From Aeromicrobium phragmitis (lineage in GTDB: Bacteria; Actinomycetota; Actinomycetes; Propionibacteriales; Nocardioidaceae): a DNA stretch of 64,000 nucleotides. Numbering within the stretch: position 1 is the first letter of the stretch; each line of letters begins with the position of its first letter. Below the pieces are notes generated by a model that was not told the origin of the DNA, searched no databases, and worked only from the letters and a program-made list of their open reading frames with translations. Positions 1 through 8,627 of the stretch are shown one piece after another. A program made the position numbers and the translations under genes. The DNA lies in NCBI RefSeq assembly GCF_003674095.1, contig NZ_RDBF01000002.1:248001-312000 (forward strand), read 5' to 3'.

Positions 1-573
1 GAGCGACCGCTGCCCGACCTCACCGGGGTGACCGGTGGGACGATCCGCGTGAGCTCGGAGAACCACCACGACGGATCGCTCGTCACCATCGTGTCCGTGG
101 ATCGTCCCGGGCTGCTGGCCGATCTCGCCGGGGCACTGGCGACGGCCGGCCTCTCGATCCGCTCAGCACGCATCGTCACGGTGGATGACGTCGCCGTCAC
201 GCTGTGGGAAGTGAGCCGTCCCGACCTCGATCCGCATGTGCTCCATCAACGCATCCGGCGCGTGCTCGACGGCACCGTCGATCTCGCCGCACGGCTCTTC
301 GCCGTCGACGACCAGCCCCGCGTGTCCGTCCTCGACGTGATGGAGCAGACCGCGACCCTCATCGAGGTCCGCGCGCTCGATCGACGAGGCCTGATGTGGA
401 CGGTGGCGCGCACGATCGCCGACGGCGGGCACCAGATCCGATCGGCGCACACCAGCACCTACGGTGACGAAGCCCGCGACGTCTTCTACGTCGTCGACGC
501 CCACGGCTTCCCGCTCTCGGCCGACGCGGCGGGTGAGCTCTGCGCCGCTGTCCACACCGCCCTCACCTCGTAG
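1..573 (+). CDS. glnD: [Protein-PII] uridylyltransferase, C-terminal part
   Basis: The reading frame is open from the first base, so this is the 3' end of a gene starting left of the window. About 190 residues are visible. They contain two ACT domains: one begins at LVTIVSVDRPGLLADLAG and the second at LIEVRALDRRGLMWTVA. Tandem C-terminal ACT domains followed closely by ffh are typical of actinobacterial GlnD, which modifies PII (GlnK/GlnB) in response to glutamine. The nucleotidyltransferase and HD domains must lie upstream. In related genomes amtB and glnK usually precede glnD; that part is outside the window and is inference. Confidence 0.85.
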   Translation, partial: ERPLPDLTGVTGGTIRVSSENHHDGSLVTIVSVDRPGLLADLAGALATAGLSIRSARIVTVDDVAVTLWEVSRPDLDPHVLHQRIRRVLDGTVDLAARLFAVDDQPRVSVLDVMEQTATLIEVRALDRRGLMWTVARTIADGGHQIRSAHTSTYGDEARDVFYVVDAHGFPLSADAAGELCAAVHTALTS

Positions 574-582
574 CCTCCACGC

Positions 583-672
583 CTTCGGGCGGTGCGTGAT
601 CAACGTGTCCTGGCTTCGGGCGGTGCGTGCTCAACCCCAACGGCGGCTCGAGAGGTTGCTGACGCACCGCCG
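583..672. repeat. GGGCGGTGCGT repeat, two direct copies and one inverted copy
   Basis: CTTCGGGCGGTGCGTGATCA begins at 583. A near-identical copy (GCTC in place of GATC) begins at 614, so the period is 31 bp. A reverse-complement copy, ending ACGCACCGCC, lies at 655-672. The cluster fills most of the glnD-ffh gap. The GGGCGGT core recurs in two other intergenic gaps (13.0 and 50.8 kb), so it may belong to a dispersed family. Confidence 0.6.
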
Positions 673-734
673 ACCTTCACGTGGACGATCAGCTCGCGCC
701 GGGGAGGTCGACCGGGAGGCTGCGGGCGCTCGGA

Positions 735-740
735 TACCCT
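735..740 (+). promoter_or_regulatory. Candidate -10 element of ffh
   Basis: TACCCT lies 8 nt upstream of the ffh ATG. No Shine-Dalgarno sequence is visible between them, so the transcript may be leaderless or nearly so. No convincing -35 hexamer is seen. Confidence 0.4.
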
Positions 741-748
741 AAAGACCT

Positions 749-2302
749 ATGTTCGATTCGCTCCAAGACCGGCTCCAGTCGGCGTTCAAGACGCTCCGCG
801 GCAAGGGCAAGCTGTCCGACGCCGATATCGACCAGGTCGCCCGGGAGATCCGGGTCGCGCTGCTCGACGCCGACGTGGCCGTGCCCGTCGTGCGCGAGTT
901 CATCGCGAACGTCAAGGAGCGCGCTCGCGGCGCCGAGGTCAGCGAGGCCCTCAATCCGGCGCAGCAGGTCATCAAGATCGTCAACGACGAGCTCGTCGGC
1001 ATCCTCGGCGGCGAGACCCGGCGCATCCGGTTCGCCAAGAACCCCCCGACCGTGATCATGCTCGCCGGTCTCCAGGGTGCCGGTAAGACGACCCTGGCCG
1101 GCAAGCTCGGCAAGTGGCTCAAGGAGCAGGGCAACTCGCCCATGCTCGTAGCGGCCGACCTGCAGCGGCCGAACGCCGTCAACCAGCTCCAGGTCGTCGG
1201 CGAGCAGGCCGGCGTCACGGTCTACGCCCCGCAGCCGGGCAACGGCGTCGGCGATCCGGTGCAGGTCGCACGCGACGCGATCACCGAGGCCAAGCGGACG
1301 CTGCACGACGTCGTCGTGGTCGACACCGCCGGTCGCCTCGGTATCGACGCCGAGCTGATGCAGCAGGCCGCCGACATCCGGGCTGCGGTCAATCCCGATG
1401 AAGTGCTGTTCGTCATCGACGCGATGATCGGTCAGGACGCCGTCGGCACGGCCCAGGCGTTCCTCGAGGGCGTCGACTTCACCGGCGTCGTCCTGTCCAA
1501 GCTCGATGGCGACGCCCGCGGTGGTGCCGCCCTGTCGGTCCGCTCGGTCACCGGCCGGCCGATCATGTTCGCCTCCATGGGCGAGAAGCTCGACGATTTC
1601 GACGTCTTCCACCCCGATCGGATGGCCTCGCGCATCCTCGACATGGGCGACGTGCTCACCCTCATCGAGCAGGCCGAGAAGGCGTTCGACGCCGAAGAGG
1701 CAGCCAAGGCGGCCGAGAAGGTCGCCGGCGGCAAGTTCACGCTCTCTGACTTCCTGCAGCAGATGGAAGCCCTCGCCAAGATGGGCTCGATGACCAAGCT
1801 GCTCGGCATGATGCCCGGCATGGGCCAGTTCAAGGACCAGCTGGCCAACTTCGACGAGCGCGAGGTCGACAAGATCAAGGCCATCATCCGCTCGATGACG
1901 CCGGCTGAGCGCGAGAACCCGAAGATCATCGACGGTTCCCGCCGCGCCCGCATCGCCAGGGGCTCGGGCACTCAGGTCAGCGACGTCAATCAGCTCGTCA
2001 CGCGGTTCTTCGAGGCCAGCAAGATGATGCAGAAGATGGCCAAGGGCGGCGGCATGCCACAGATGCCCGGAATGGGCGGCATGCCCGGGCTTCCCGGCGC
2101 CAGCAAGCGCGCGGGCGCGAAGCAGAAGCCTCAGTCGAAGAAGGGCAAGAAGGGCAAGAAGGTGTCGGGCAACCCGGCCAAGCGCGCCGCTCAAGCGCAG
2201 CAGGCTCCGGCGAAGAAGCCCGACGGCGCCGCCGCCTTCGGCTACGACCAGTCCGCCGGCGGCGATTTCGAGCTGCCCAAGGAACTGCGCGACCTGCTCT
2301 GA
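749..2302 (+). CDS. ffh: Signal recognition particle GTPase Ffh
   Basis: Ffh (SRP54) binds 4.5S RNA and hydrophobic signal sequences and delivers ribosomes to FtsY at the membrane. The 517-residue protein has an N domain (about 1-90) and a G domain with the P-loop GLQGAGKT at 107-114 and DTAGR near 191. The C-terminal M domain is methionine-rich (FLQQMEALAKMGSMTKLLGM, then a GGGMPQMPGMGGMPG tail). A lysine-rich segment after about residue 450 is a tail extension common in actinobacteria. The stop overlaps the next start by one base (TGATG), so translation of the DsbA-like gene is probably coupled. Confidence 0.97.
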   Translation: MFDSLQDRLQSAFKTLRGKGKLSDADIDQVAREIRVALLDADVAVPVVREFIANVKERARGAEVSEALNPAQQVIKIVNDELVGILGGETRRIRFAKNPPTVIMLAGLQGAGKTTLAGKLGKWLKEQGNSPMLVAADLQRPNAVNQLQVVGEQAGVTVYAPQPGNGVGDPVQVARDAITEAKRTLHDVVVVDTAGRLGIDAELMQQAADIRAAVNPDEVLFVIDAMIGQDAVGTAQAFLEGVDFTGVVLSKLDGDARGGAALSVRSVTGRPIMFASMGEKLDDFDVFHPDRMASRILDMGDVLTLIEQAEKAFDAEEAAKAAEKVAGGKFTLSDFLQQMEALAKMGSMTKLLGMMPGMGQFKDQLANFDEREVDKIKAIIRSMTPAERENPKIIDGSRRARIARGSGTQVSDVNQLVTRFFEASKMMQKMAKGGGMPQMPGMGGMPGLPGASKRAGAKQKPQSKKGKKGKKVSGNPAKRAAQAQQAPAKKPDGAAAFGYDQSAGGDFELPKELRDLL

Positions 2303-2961
2303 TGTCCACGCGCAGGCGGGCCGTGGTGAGTGGTGCCGTCGTCCTCGTCGCGCTCGCTCTCGTCGGGGCGCTGGCCGCGTGGACCGAGCGCGAGTCCGGG
2401 CCGCGGGGAACGAACAGTGGCGCCGCGGCGGCCGTGGTGGCTGCCGACACCCGCTTCCTCGACCGTCCCGGCGACGCCGAGGTGACGGTCGTCGAGTTCA
2501 TCGACTTCGAGTGCGAGGTGTGCCGCGCGTTCTATCCGGAGGTCGAGCGGCTCCGGGAGCAGTACGGCGATCGCGTGGCGTTTGCGCTGCGGTACTTCCC
2601 GATGCCGGGGCATTCCAACTCCGTTCCCGCCGCGCTGGCGGTCGAGGCCGCAGCCCAGCAGGACCACCTGGAGGAAATGTACCGGATGCTGCTGGAGCGG
2701 CAGGACGCGTGGGGCGAATCCGGGGACGTGGACCGTGCCCCGTTGTTCCGCGAGTACGCGGCCGAGCTCGGACTCGACATGGCAGCGTACGACGCCGCGG
2801 TAGGCGACGACGCCACCGTGCTGCGCGTTGCGGCCGACTTCGAGACCGGCCGCGCCCTCGGTGTGGACGGGACGCCGACCTTCTTCGTCGACGGCGAACC
2901 GGTCGAGCTCGCCTCGTACGGTGACCTCGAGCGCGCCATCGCCGCGGCGCTGCACGACTGA
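2302..2961 (+). CDS. Membrane-anchored DsbA/thioredoxin-like oxidoreductase
   Basis: This 219-residue protein has a short positively charged start (STRRR) and one hydrophobic segment at about 8-27, so it should be anchored with its catalytic domain outside the membrane. The thioredoxin-like fold carries a CEVC active site at 71-74 and a GTPTFF cis-proline loop near 190, as in the DsbA/DSBA-like family of actinobacterial secreted disulfide oxidoreductases. It probably oxidises or isomerises disulfides in exported proteins. The start overlaps the ffh stop by one base. The direction of the redox reaction cannot be read from sequence. Confidence 0.85.
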   Translation: MSTRRRAVVSGAVVLVALALVGALAAWTERESGPRGTNSGAAAAVVAADTRFLDRPGDAEVTVVEFIDFECEVCRAFYPEVERLREQYGDRVAFALRYFPMPGHSNSVPAALAVEAAAQQDHLEEMYRMLLERQDAWGESGDVDRAPLFREYAAELGLDMAAYDAAVGDDATVLRVAADFETGRALGVDGTPTFFVDGEPVELASYGDLERAIAAALHD

Positions 2962-3014
2962 GACCTCGTCACCTCTGGCAGCTGTGCGCCCTGGCGTCGG
3001 CGGACGACTCGACC

Positions 3015-3020
3015 TAGGGT
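3015..3020 (+). promoter_or_regulatory. Candidate -10 element of gntK
   Basis: TAGGGT ends 7 nt before the ATG at 3028, with no Shine-Dalgarno in between. This is the spacing expected for a leaderless mRNA. Confidence 0.45.
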
Positions 3021-3027
3021 CGTCACC

Positions 3028-3540
3028 ATGACTGCACCGCCCCTCGTCGTCGTCATGGGGATCTCGGGAACGGGTAAGTCCGCCGTAGGGCACGCGGTCG
3101 CCGACCTGATCGATGTGGAGTACGTCGACGGCGACGACTTCCATCCGCCCGCCAACGTCGAGAAGATGTCGCAGGGCGTCGCGCTGACCGACGAGGACCG
3201 TTGGCCCTGGCTGGAGCACATCGGGCGATGGCTCGCGGAGCATGACGATGTGGGCGGCGTCATCAGCTGCTCGGCACTACGCCGCGTCTACCGGGACCTG
3301 CTGACGCGGTCCGCGCCGCGCACGATCTTCCTGCACCTCGTGGGCGACCACGATCTCATCCGCGAGCGGATGGAAGGTCGCGACCACTTCATGCCGGCAT
3401 CGTTGTTGCAGTCCCAGCAAGACACCCTCGAGCCCCTGGAGCCCGAGGAGAACGGCGGGGTCTTCGACATCACGTTGACCCCCGAGGACATCGCCCGCGC
3501 CTTCCTGCGCCGGTACCGGATCCCCGAGCGGCCCGTCTGA
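3028..3540 (+). CDS. gntK: Gluconokinase (GntK family)
   Basis: The 170-residue protein phosphorylates gluconate to 6-phosphogluconate, feeding the pentose phosphate pathway. It has the P-loop GISGTGKS at 11-18, the family hallmark GDDFHPPANVEKM near 38-50, and the SCSALRRVYRDLL segment after the substrate-binding region. Length is normal for thermoresistant-type gluconokinases. It is probably a single-gene transcript, because a -10-like hexamer sits just before the ATG and 66 bp separate it from the preceding gene. No gluconate permease or GntR regulator is nearby. Confidence 0.92.
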   Translation: MTAPPLVVVMGISGTGKSAVGHAVADLIDVEYVDGDDFHPPANVEKMSQGVALTDEDRWPWLEHIGRWLAEHDDVGGVISCSALRRVYRDLLTRSAPRTIFLHLVGDHDLIRERMEGRDHFMPASLLQSQQDTLEPLEPEENGGVFDITLTPEDIARAFLRRYRIPERPV

Positions 3541-3577
3541 ACCTCGCCGGCCGTCCGAGACTGTCGGGGAGGGGCCG

Positions 3578-3583
3578 TAGTCT
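3578..3583 (+). promoter_or_regulatory. Candidate -10 element of the ABC exporter operon
   Basis: TAGTCT ends 6 nt before the GTG at 3590, consistent with a leaderless transcript covering both exporter genes. Confidence 0.4.
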
Positions 3584-3589
3584 GACGAG

Positions 3590-5326
3590 GTGCTGATCGG
3601 ACTGCTGCGTCGTCACCTGCGTCCGTACCGCTGGCAGGTCGCCGTCGTGTGCCTGTTTCAGCTGATCCAGACCATGGCGACGCTCTATCTGCCGGGGCTC
3701 AACGCCGACATCATCGACGACGGTGTGGCCCAAGGCGATATCGGCTACATCTGGCAGGTCGGCGGGCTGATGATGGCGGTCACCGTGCTGCAGGTCATCT
3801 GCAACGTGATCGCGGTCTACGTCGGGTCCCGGGTCGCGATGGCGGTGGGCCGCGATCTCCGCGCCGCCGTGTATGGCGCCGTCGAGGGATTCGGTTCCCG
3901 CGAGATGGCTCAGTTCGGCGCCCCGACACTCATCACGCGGTCCACCAACGACGTCCAGCAGGTGCAGTTGCTGCTGTTCATGGGACTCACGATGCTGGTC
4001 GCCGCACCCATCACCGGAGTCGGCGGACTCGTCATGGCGCTCCGTCAGGACGTCGAACTCTCCGGCGTGCTGCTGATCGTGCTGCCGGTCCTCATCGTGA
4101 GCCTCGCCCTCGTCATCGGTCGCATGCAGCCGCTCTTTCGACTCATGCAGACGCGGATCGACGCGATCAACGGCATCATGCGCGAGCAGATCGCGGGCAT
4201 CCGGGTCATCCGTGCCTTCGTCAAGGAGCGGCACGAGATCGAGCGGTTCGACGAGGCCAACGTCCAGTACCGCGACGTGGCCATCTCCGCCGGCCGCCTC
4301 ATGAGCATGTTCTTCCCGCTGCTCATGGGCATCATGAACCTGTCGGTCGTGCTCGCGATCGGCTGGGGAGCGCACCGAGTCGGCTCCGGCGACCTCGAGG
4401 TCGGTGCCTTGACGGCGTTCCAGAACTACCTCATTCAGATCCTCATGGCCGTCATGATGGCCACCTTCATGCTCATGCTGTGGCCCCGGGCACACGTGTC
4501 GGCGGAGCGCATCGGGGAGGTCCTCCGCACGACGCCGGCGATCGACATGAGCCCCGACGTTCCCGCGGTCCGGATCGAGCAGGGTCGCATCGACGTGCAG
4601 CACGCCTCATTCGCGTATCCGGGGGCCGAGCACGACGTGGTCCGGGAGGTCGACATCCTCGTGCGGCCCGGTGAGACCACCGCGATTGTCGGGGGCACGG
4701 GAAGCGGCAAGTCCACCGTCCTCGGGCTCATGACCCGGCTCTTCGACGTCACCGCAGGCCGTGTTCTGCTCGACGGGCACGACGTCCGTGACCTTCGCCC
4801 AGCGGACGTGTGGGCGGCGATCGGCCTGGTGCCGCAGAAAGCGGTGCTGTTCAGCGGCACGATCCGCTCGAACCTGCAGTTCGGCAAGCCCGATGCGAGC
4901 GACGATGAGCTGTGGCGTGCGCTCGAGATCGCGCAAGCACGGGACTTCGTCGAGCGGATGCCCGCCGGTCTCGACGCCCCCATCACCCAGGGTGGGTCGA
5001 ACGTCTCCGGAGGGCAGCGGCAGCGACTCGCCATCGCCCGCGCCCTCGTCAAACGGCCACTGATCTATCTGTTCGACGACGCGTTCTCGGCACTGGACTA
5101 CGCCACCGATGCCGCGCTACGCCGAGAACTCGCCGAGGTGACGGCGGACGCCGCGGTCGTGATCGTCGCGCAGCGCATCAGCACGATCCGCGACGCCGAC
5201 CGGATCGTGGTACTGGACCGCGGCAATGTCGTCGGCACCGGGACCCACGAGGAGCTCATGGCGGGCAACGACGTCTACCGCGAGATCGTGCTCTCGCAAC
5301 TGAGCGAGCAGGAGGCCGCCTCGTGA
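3590..5326 (+). CDS. ABC exporter half-transporter with degenerate Walker B
   Basis: This 578-residue type I exporter subunit has about six membrane segments in residues 1-310 and an ATPase domain. The Walker A is GGTGSGKST (near 366), the signature is NVSGGQRQR (near 470) and the Walker B is IYLFDDAFSALD (near 493). The catalytic glutamate after the Walker B aspartate is an aspartate. In known heterodimeric exporters this marks the half carrying the non-hydrolysing ATP site. The next gene overlaps by 4 bp and encodes the partner. The substrate is unknown; lipids or drugs are usual for this family. The start is GTG at 3590. Confidence 0.9.
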   Translation: MLIGLLRRHLRPYRWQVAVVCLFQLIQTMATLYLPGLNADIIDDGVAQGDIGYIWQVGGLMMAVTVLQVICNVIAVYVGSRVAMAVGRDLRAAVYGAVEGFGSREMAQFGAPTLITRSTNDVQQVQLLLFMGLTMLVAAPITGVGGLVMALRQDVELSGVLLIVLPVLIVSLALVIGRMQPLFRLMQTRIDAINGIMREQIAGIRVIRAFVKERHEIERFDEANVQYRDVAISAGRLMSMFFPLLMGIMNLSVVLAIGWGAHRVGSGDLEVGALTAFQNYLIQILMAVMMATFMLMLWPRAHVSAERIGEVLRTTPAIDMSPDVPAVRIEQGRIDVQHASFAYPGAEHDVVREVDILVRPGETTAIVGGTGSGKSTVLGLMTRLFDVTAGRVLLDGHDVRDLRPADVWAAIGLVPQKAVLFSGTIRSNLQFGKPDASDDELWRALEIAQARDFVERMPAGLDAPITQGGSNVSGGQRQRLAIARALVKRPLIYLFDDAFSALDYATDAALRRELAEVTADAAVVIVAQRISTIRDADRIVVLDRGNVVGTGTHEELMAGNDVYREIVLSQLSEQEAAS

Positions 5327-7215
5327 GCTTCCAGGGACAGCCGCCAGCCAAACCGGCCGACTTCCGCGCCACGTTCGGGCGCCTCGCCCGGATGCTGCTC
5401 GCCGACCGACTCCTCGTGTGGGGGCTGGGAGTCTTCGGCCTCGTGGGCACCGTGCTGGCCGTCGTCGGGCCACGCATTCTCGGGTACGCCACCGACCTCG
5501 TGTTCGACGGCTTCCTGTCGAGCCGGTTCCCGGCAGGAGCGAGCAAGGAGCAGGTCGTCGAGCAGCTGCGTGCCGACGGACAGGACCAGCTCGCCGATCT
5601 CGTGGGCTCGGTCGACCTGCGTCCGGGCGAAGGCATCGACTTCTCCACCCTCACCTGGGTGCTGGCCGGTGCCGCCGTCCTGTATCTGGTGTCCTCGCTG
5701 TTCATGTGGCTGCAGGGCGTCCTCGCCACCACCGTCGTCCAGCGCGTGGTCGCCGGGCTGCGTGGCGACGTCGAGGACCAGATCCACCAGCTGCCGCTGT
5801 CGTACCTCGACGGGCAGGAACGCGGCGAGATCCTCTCGCGCACCACCAACGACATCGACAACGTCGCTCAGTCCTTGCAGCAGACGCTCAGCCAGATGAT
5901 CACCAGCCTGCTCATGGTCGTCGGCACGCTCGTGATGATGCTGACCATCTCGCCGCTGCTGACGCTCATCGCGGTCGTGACCATTCCCGTCGCCATCGCC
6001 ATCACCGGCGCGATCATGAAACGCTCGCAGCCGCAGTTCATCGCCCAATGGACCCAGACCGGTCGCCTCAACGGATACGTCGAGGAGACGTTCTCCGGGC
6101 ATGAGGTCGTCAAGGTCTTCGGGCATCAGCAGCGAGCGCGTGAGCAGTTCGACGAGAGCAACGACGCCTTGTTCGGCGCGGCGTTCCGGGCCCAGTTCAT
6201 CTCGGGCGTCATCCAGCCGGTGATGATGTTCGTCTCCAACCTCAACTACGTGCTGGTCGCCGTCATCGGCGGGGTGCAGGTCGCGTCGGGACGCTTGTCG
6301 ATCGGTTCGGTGCAGGCGTTCATCCAGTACTCGCGCCAGTTCACCCAGCCGCTCACCCAGGTCGCCGCGATGGTCAACCTGCTGCAGTCCGGTGTGGCTT
6401 CGGCCGAGCGGGTCTTCGGCCTGCTGGACGAGCCGCGCGAACGTCCGGACTCCGCGGACGGCGGGGTGATCGAGGCCGTGCGGGGGCGGGTCGCCTTCGA
6501 GGACGTCTCGTTCTCTTACACCGACGAGCCGCTCATCGAACACCTCTCGCTCGTCGCCGAACCCGGGCAGACCGTGGCGATCGTCGGGCCGACCGGCGCG
6601 GGCAAGACCACGCTCACCAACCTGCTGCTGCGGTTCTACGAGCTCGACCACGGCCGGATCACGTTGGACGGGGTCGACATCACGGATCTTCGCCGTGCGG
6701 ACCTGCGCGACGACTTCGGCGTCGTGCTGCAGGATGCCTGGCTGTTCTCCGGCACGATCCGCGAGAACATCGCCTACGGGGCGGAGCACGCCAGCGAGGC
6801 TGAGGTCGTCGCCGCGGCTCAGGCCGCGCACGCCGACCACTTCGTGCGGACCCTCACCGAGGGGTACGACACCCGGATCGACGACGAGGGCGGGGGAGTG
6901 AGTGCGGGCCAGCGCCAGCTGCTGACGATCGCCCGGGCGTTCCTCGCCGATCCGGCGATCCTGGTCCTGGACGAAGCCACCAGCTCGGTCGACACCCGGA
7001 CAGAGGCGCTCGTACAGGAGGCGATGGGCCGACTGCGCAGCGGACGCACGAGTTTCGTCATCGCGCACCGGCTCTCGACGATTCGCGATGCCGACCTCAT
7101 CGTCGTCATGGAGCAGGGGCGCATCGTCGAGCAGGGCACGCACGAGGAGCTGCTGGAGGCGGGCGGGGCCTACCAGCGGCTGTACGCCGCGCAGTTCGCC
7201 GCACCGGCGAGCTGA
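5323..7215 (+). CDS. ABC exporter half-transporter, catalytic partner
   Basis: The GTG start at 5323 overlaps the previous stop by 4 bp, giving a 630-residue subunit. It has six predicted membrane segments (about 20-345) with a large extracytoplasmic loop after the first. Its ATPase domain has Walker A GPTGAGKTT (near 421) and a complete Walker B with catalytic glutamate, ILVLDEATSSVD (near 546). Its signature motif reads GVSAGQRQ instead of SGGQ. Together with the altered Walker B of the partner, this makes one degenerate and one competent ATP site, as in BmrCD- or TM287/288-type heterodimers. The substrate is not evident. Confidence 0.9.
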   Translation: MSFQGQPPAKPADFRATFGRLARMLLADRLLVWGLGVFGLVGTVLAVVGPRILGYATDLVFDGFLSSRFPAGASKEQVVEQLRADGQDQLADLVGSVDLRPGEGIDFSTLTWVLAGAAVLYLVSSLFMWLQGVLATTVVQRVVAGLRGDVEDQIHQLPLSYLDGQERGEILSRTTNDIDNVAQSLQQTLSQMITSLLMVVGTLVMMLTISPLLTLIAVVTIPVAIAITGAIMKRSQPQFIAQWTQTGRLNGYVEETFSGHEVVKVFGHQQRAREQFDESNDALFGAAFRAQFISGVIQPVMMFVSNLNYVLVAVIGGVQVASGRLSIGSVQAFIQYSRQFTQPLTQVAAMVNLLQSGVASAERVFGLLDEPRERPDSADGGVIEAVRGRVAFEDVSFSYTDEPLIEHLSLVAEPGQTVAIVGPTGAGKTTLTNLLLRFYELDHGRITLDGVDITDLRRADLRDDFGVVLQDAWLFSGTIRENIAYGAEHASEAEVVAAAQAAHADHFVRTLTEGYDTRIDDEGGGVSAGQRQLLTIARAFLADPAILVLDEATSSVDTRTEALVQEAMGRLRSGRTSFVIAHRLSTIRDADLIVVMEQGRIVEQGTHEELLEAGGAYQRLYAAQFAAPAS

Positions 7216-7230
7216 CGCCGGCGCGGCCTG

Positions 7231-7261
7231 TTTGGAGGGCCGTGCCGTCCTCTGGCACAAT
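7231..7261 (+). promoter_or_regulatory. Candidate promoter of the rpsP operon
   Basis: TTGGAG (7232-7237) and CACAAT (7256-7261) are 18 bp apart. They give a leader of about 125 nt before rpsP. A very similar TGGCA(A/C)AAT block occurs before rplS, so this may be a shared ribosomal-protein -10 type. Confidence 0.4.
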
Positions 7262-7391
7262 GGGTGATCGTGTCCGGTGGGCTTTCAGACCCTCTCAGCT
7301 GTGAGTCGCCGGCCCTGGATGCCGCCGGGCTTACCCCACACGTCACGGCGTCGTCACCGACAGCTCAGATCAACAAGGAGACACCACACTC

Positions 7392-7826
7392 GTGGCAGTC
7401 AAGATTCGCCTCAAGCGGATGGGCAAGATCCGCACGCCGTTCTACCGCATCGTCGTCGCCGACTCGCGCACCAAGCGCGACGGCCGCGTGATCGAGGAGA
7501 TCGGCACCTACAATCCGAAGACCGAGCCGTCGACCATCCACGTCGACTCCGAGCGGGCGCAGTACTGGCTGGGAGTCGGCGCGCAGCCGACCGAGGCCGT
7601 CGCGGCGATCCTCAAGCTCACCGGCGACATCGAGGGCGGCAAGAACACCCTCAAGCAGCCGGAGCCCAAGCGCGACAAGGCCGAGGCCTTCGACGAGGCG
7701 CTCAAGGAGCTGCACGCCGAGCCCAAGAAGTCGGCCACCACCAAGTCGAGCAAGCCCAAGGCCCAGGAGCCGGCTGCCGACGAGGCCAAGGCCGACGAAG
7801 AGACCCCGGCCGCCGAGGCCGAGTGA
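7392..7826 (+). CDS. rpsP: 30S ribosomal protein S16
   Basis: S16 is a small-subunit assembly protein. The conserved core runs from [20 protein letters not shown] to about residue 85. It is followed by a roughly 55-residue tail rich in Ala, Lys, Glu and Pro, an extension typical of actinobacterial S16; total length is 144 residues. The start is GTG at 7392, preceded by AAGGAG. It heads the conserved run rpsP-khpA-rimM-trmD with gaps of 1-12 bp, so these are very probably co-transcribed and linked to ribosome and tRNA maturation. Confidence 0.96.
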   Translation: MAVKIRLKRMGKIRTPFYRIVVADSRTKRDGRVIEEIGTYNPKTEPSTIHVDSERAQYWLGVGAQPTEAVAAILKLTGDIEGGKNTLKQPEPKRDKAEAFDEALKELHAEPKKSATTKSSKPKAQEPAADEAKADEETPAAEAE

Positions 7827-7828
7827 CC

Positions 7829-8080
7829 ATGGGTGCGCCCCTGCGCGAGGTCATCGAACACCTGGTCGCGGGCATCGTCGATCATCCCGACGACGTCTCC
7901 GTCCGCACCAAGCAGACTCGCCGCGGCGAGCTGTTCGAGGTGCGGGTGAACCCCGACGATCTCGGCAAGGTGATCGGTCGCGCTGGGCGCACCGCCACGG
8001 CGATCCGTACCGTCGTCTCGGCCCTCGCGGGCCGCGGCGGCGCACGGATCGACTTCGTGGACGTCGACCGCCAGCGCTGA
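7829..8080 (+). CDS. khpA: KH-domain RNA-binding protein KhpA
   Basis: This 83-residue protein is a single type II KH domain with the RNA-binding loop IGRAGR near residues 50-55. It matches the KhpA/YlqC family, small RNA-binding proteins found between rpsP and rimM in Gram-positive bacteria. Family members act with KhpB (Jag/EloR) in post-transcriptional control and cell elongation. The ATG at 7829 lies two bases after the rpsP stop. An upstream extension in the same frame has no support because it would run through rpsP. Confidence 0.88.
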   Translation: MGAPLREVIEHLVAGIVDHPDDVSVRTKQTRRGELFEVRVNPDDLGKVIGRAGRTATAIRTVVSALAGRGGARIDFVDVDRQR

Positions 8081-8092
8081 GCGAGGTCGACG

Positions 8093-8626
8093 ATGCTGGT
8101 CGTCATCGGCCGGATCGGCCGAGCCCACGGCATCCGCGGCGAACTGGCCGTGGACCTGCGTACCGACGAGCCCGAGCGACGTTTCGCTCCGGGCTCGTCG
8201 GTCGTCTGTGCGGGGCGTTCGCTTACCGTGAAGGCCGCCCGCCCGCACAGCGGCAAACTGCTGGTCACCTTCGACCAGGTTGCTGACCGTACGGCCGCCG
8301 AACACCTGCGCGGCCAGGTCATCGAAGCGGACGTCGACCCGGCCGAACTGCCCGAGGACGACGACGCGTTCTACGACCACCAGCTCATCGGACTGCGCGT
8401 GGCACGTCGAGACGGAGCGCATGTGGGTGAAGTCACCGGCGTGCTGCACCTGCCGGCCCACGACACCCTCGCGATCGACGCCGAAGGACGCGAGATCCTC
8501 GTGCCATTCGTCGCCGCGCTGGTTCCCGAGGTCGATATCGAACGCCGGGTGCTGGTCGTCGCCGACGTGCCCGGACTCCTCGATCCGGACGCCGCCGAGA
8601 CCGTTACCCCGCCCGAAGGGCGCTGA
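8093..8626 (+). CDS. rimM: Ribosome maturation factor RimM
   Basis: RimM binds S19 and assists maturation of the 30S head. The 177-residue protein has the N-terminal RimM domain ([20 protein letters not shown] at about 6-25). A C-terminal PRC-barrel region begins near residue 95 ([18 protein letters not shown]). It lies 12 bp after khpA and 1 bp before trmD, the usual arrangement. The C-terminal dozen residues after the barrel are variable in the family and not informative. Confidence 0.93.
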   Translation: MLVVIGRIGRAHGIRGELAVDLRTDEPERRFAPGSSVVCAGRSLTVKAARPHSGKLLVTFDQVADRTAAEHLRGQVIEADVDPAELPEDDDAFYDHQLIGLRVARRDGAHVGEVTGVLHLPAHDTLAIDAEGREILVPFVAALVPEVDIERRVLVVADVPGLLDPDAAETVTPPEGR

Positions 8627-8627
8627 C

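Noticed and set aside
689..2194. A 501-codon minus-strand frame covering ffh
   Set aside because: It is fully antisense to ffh and has shadow-frame composition.
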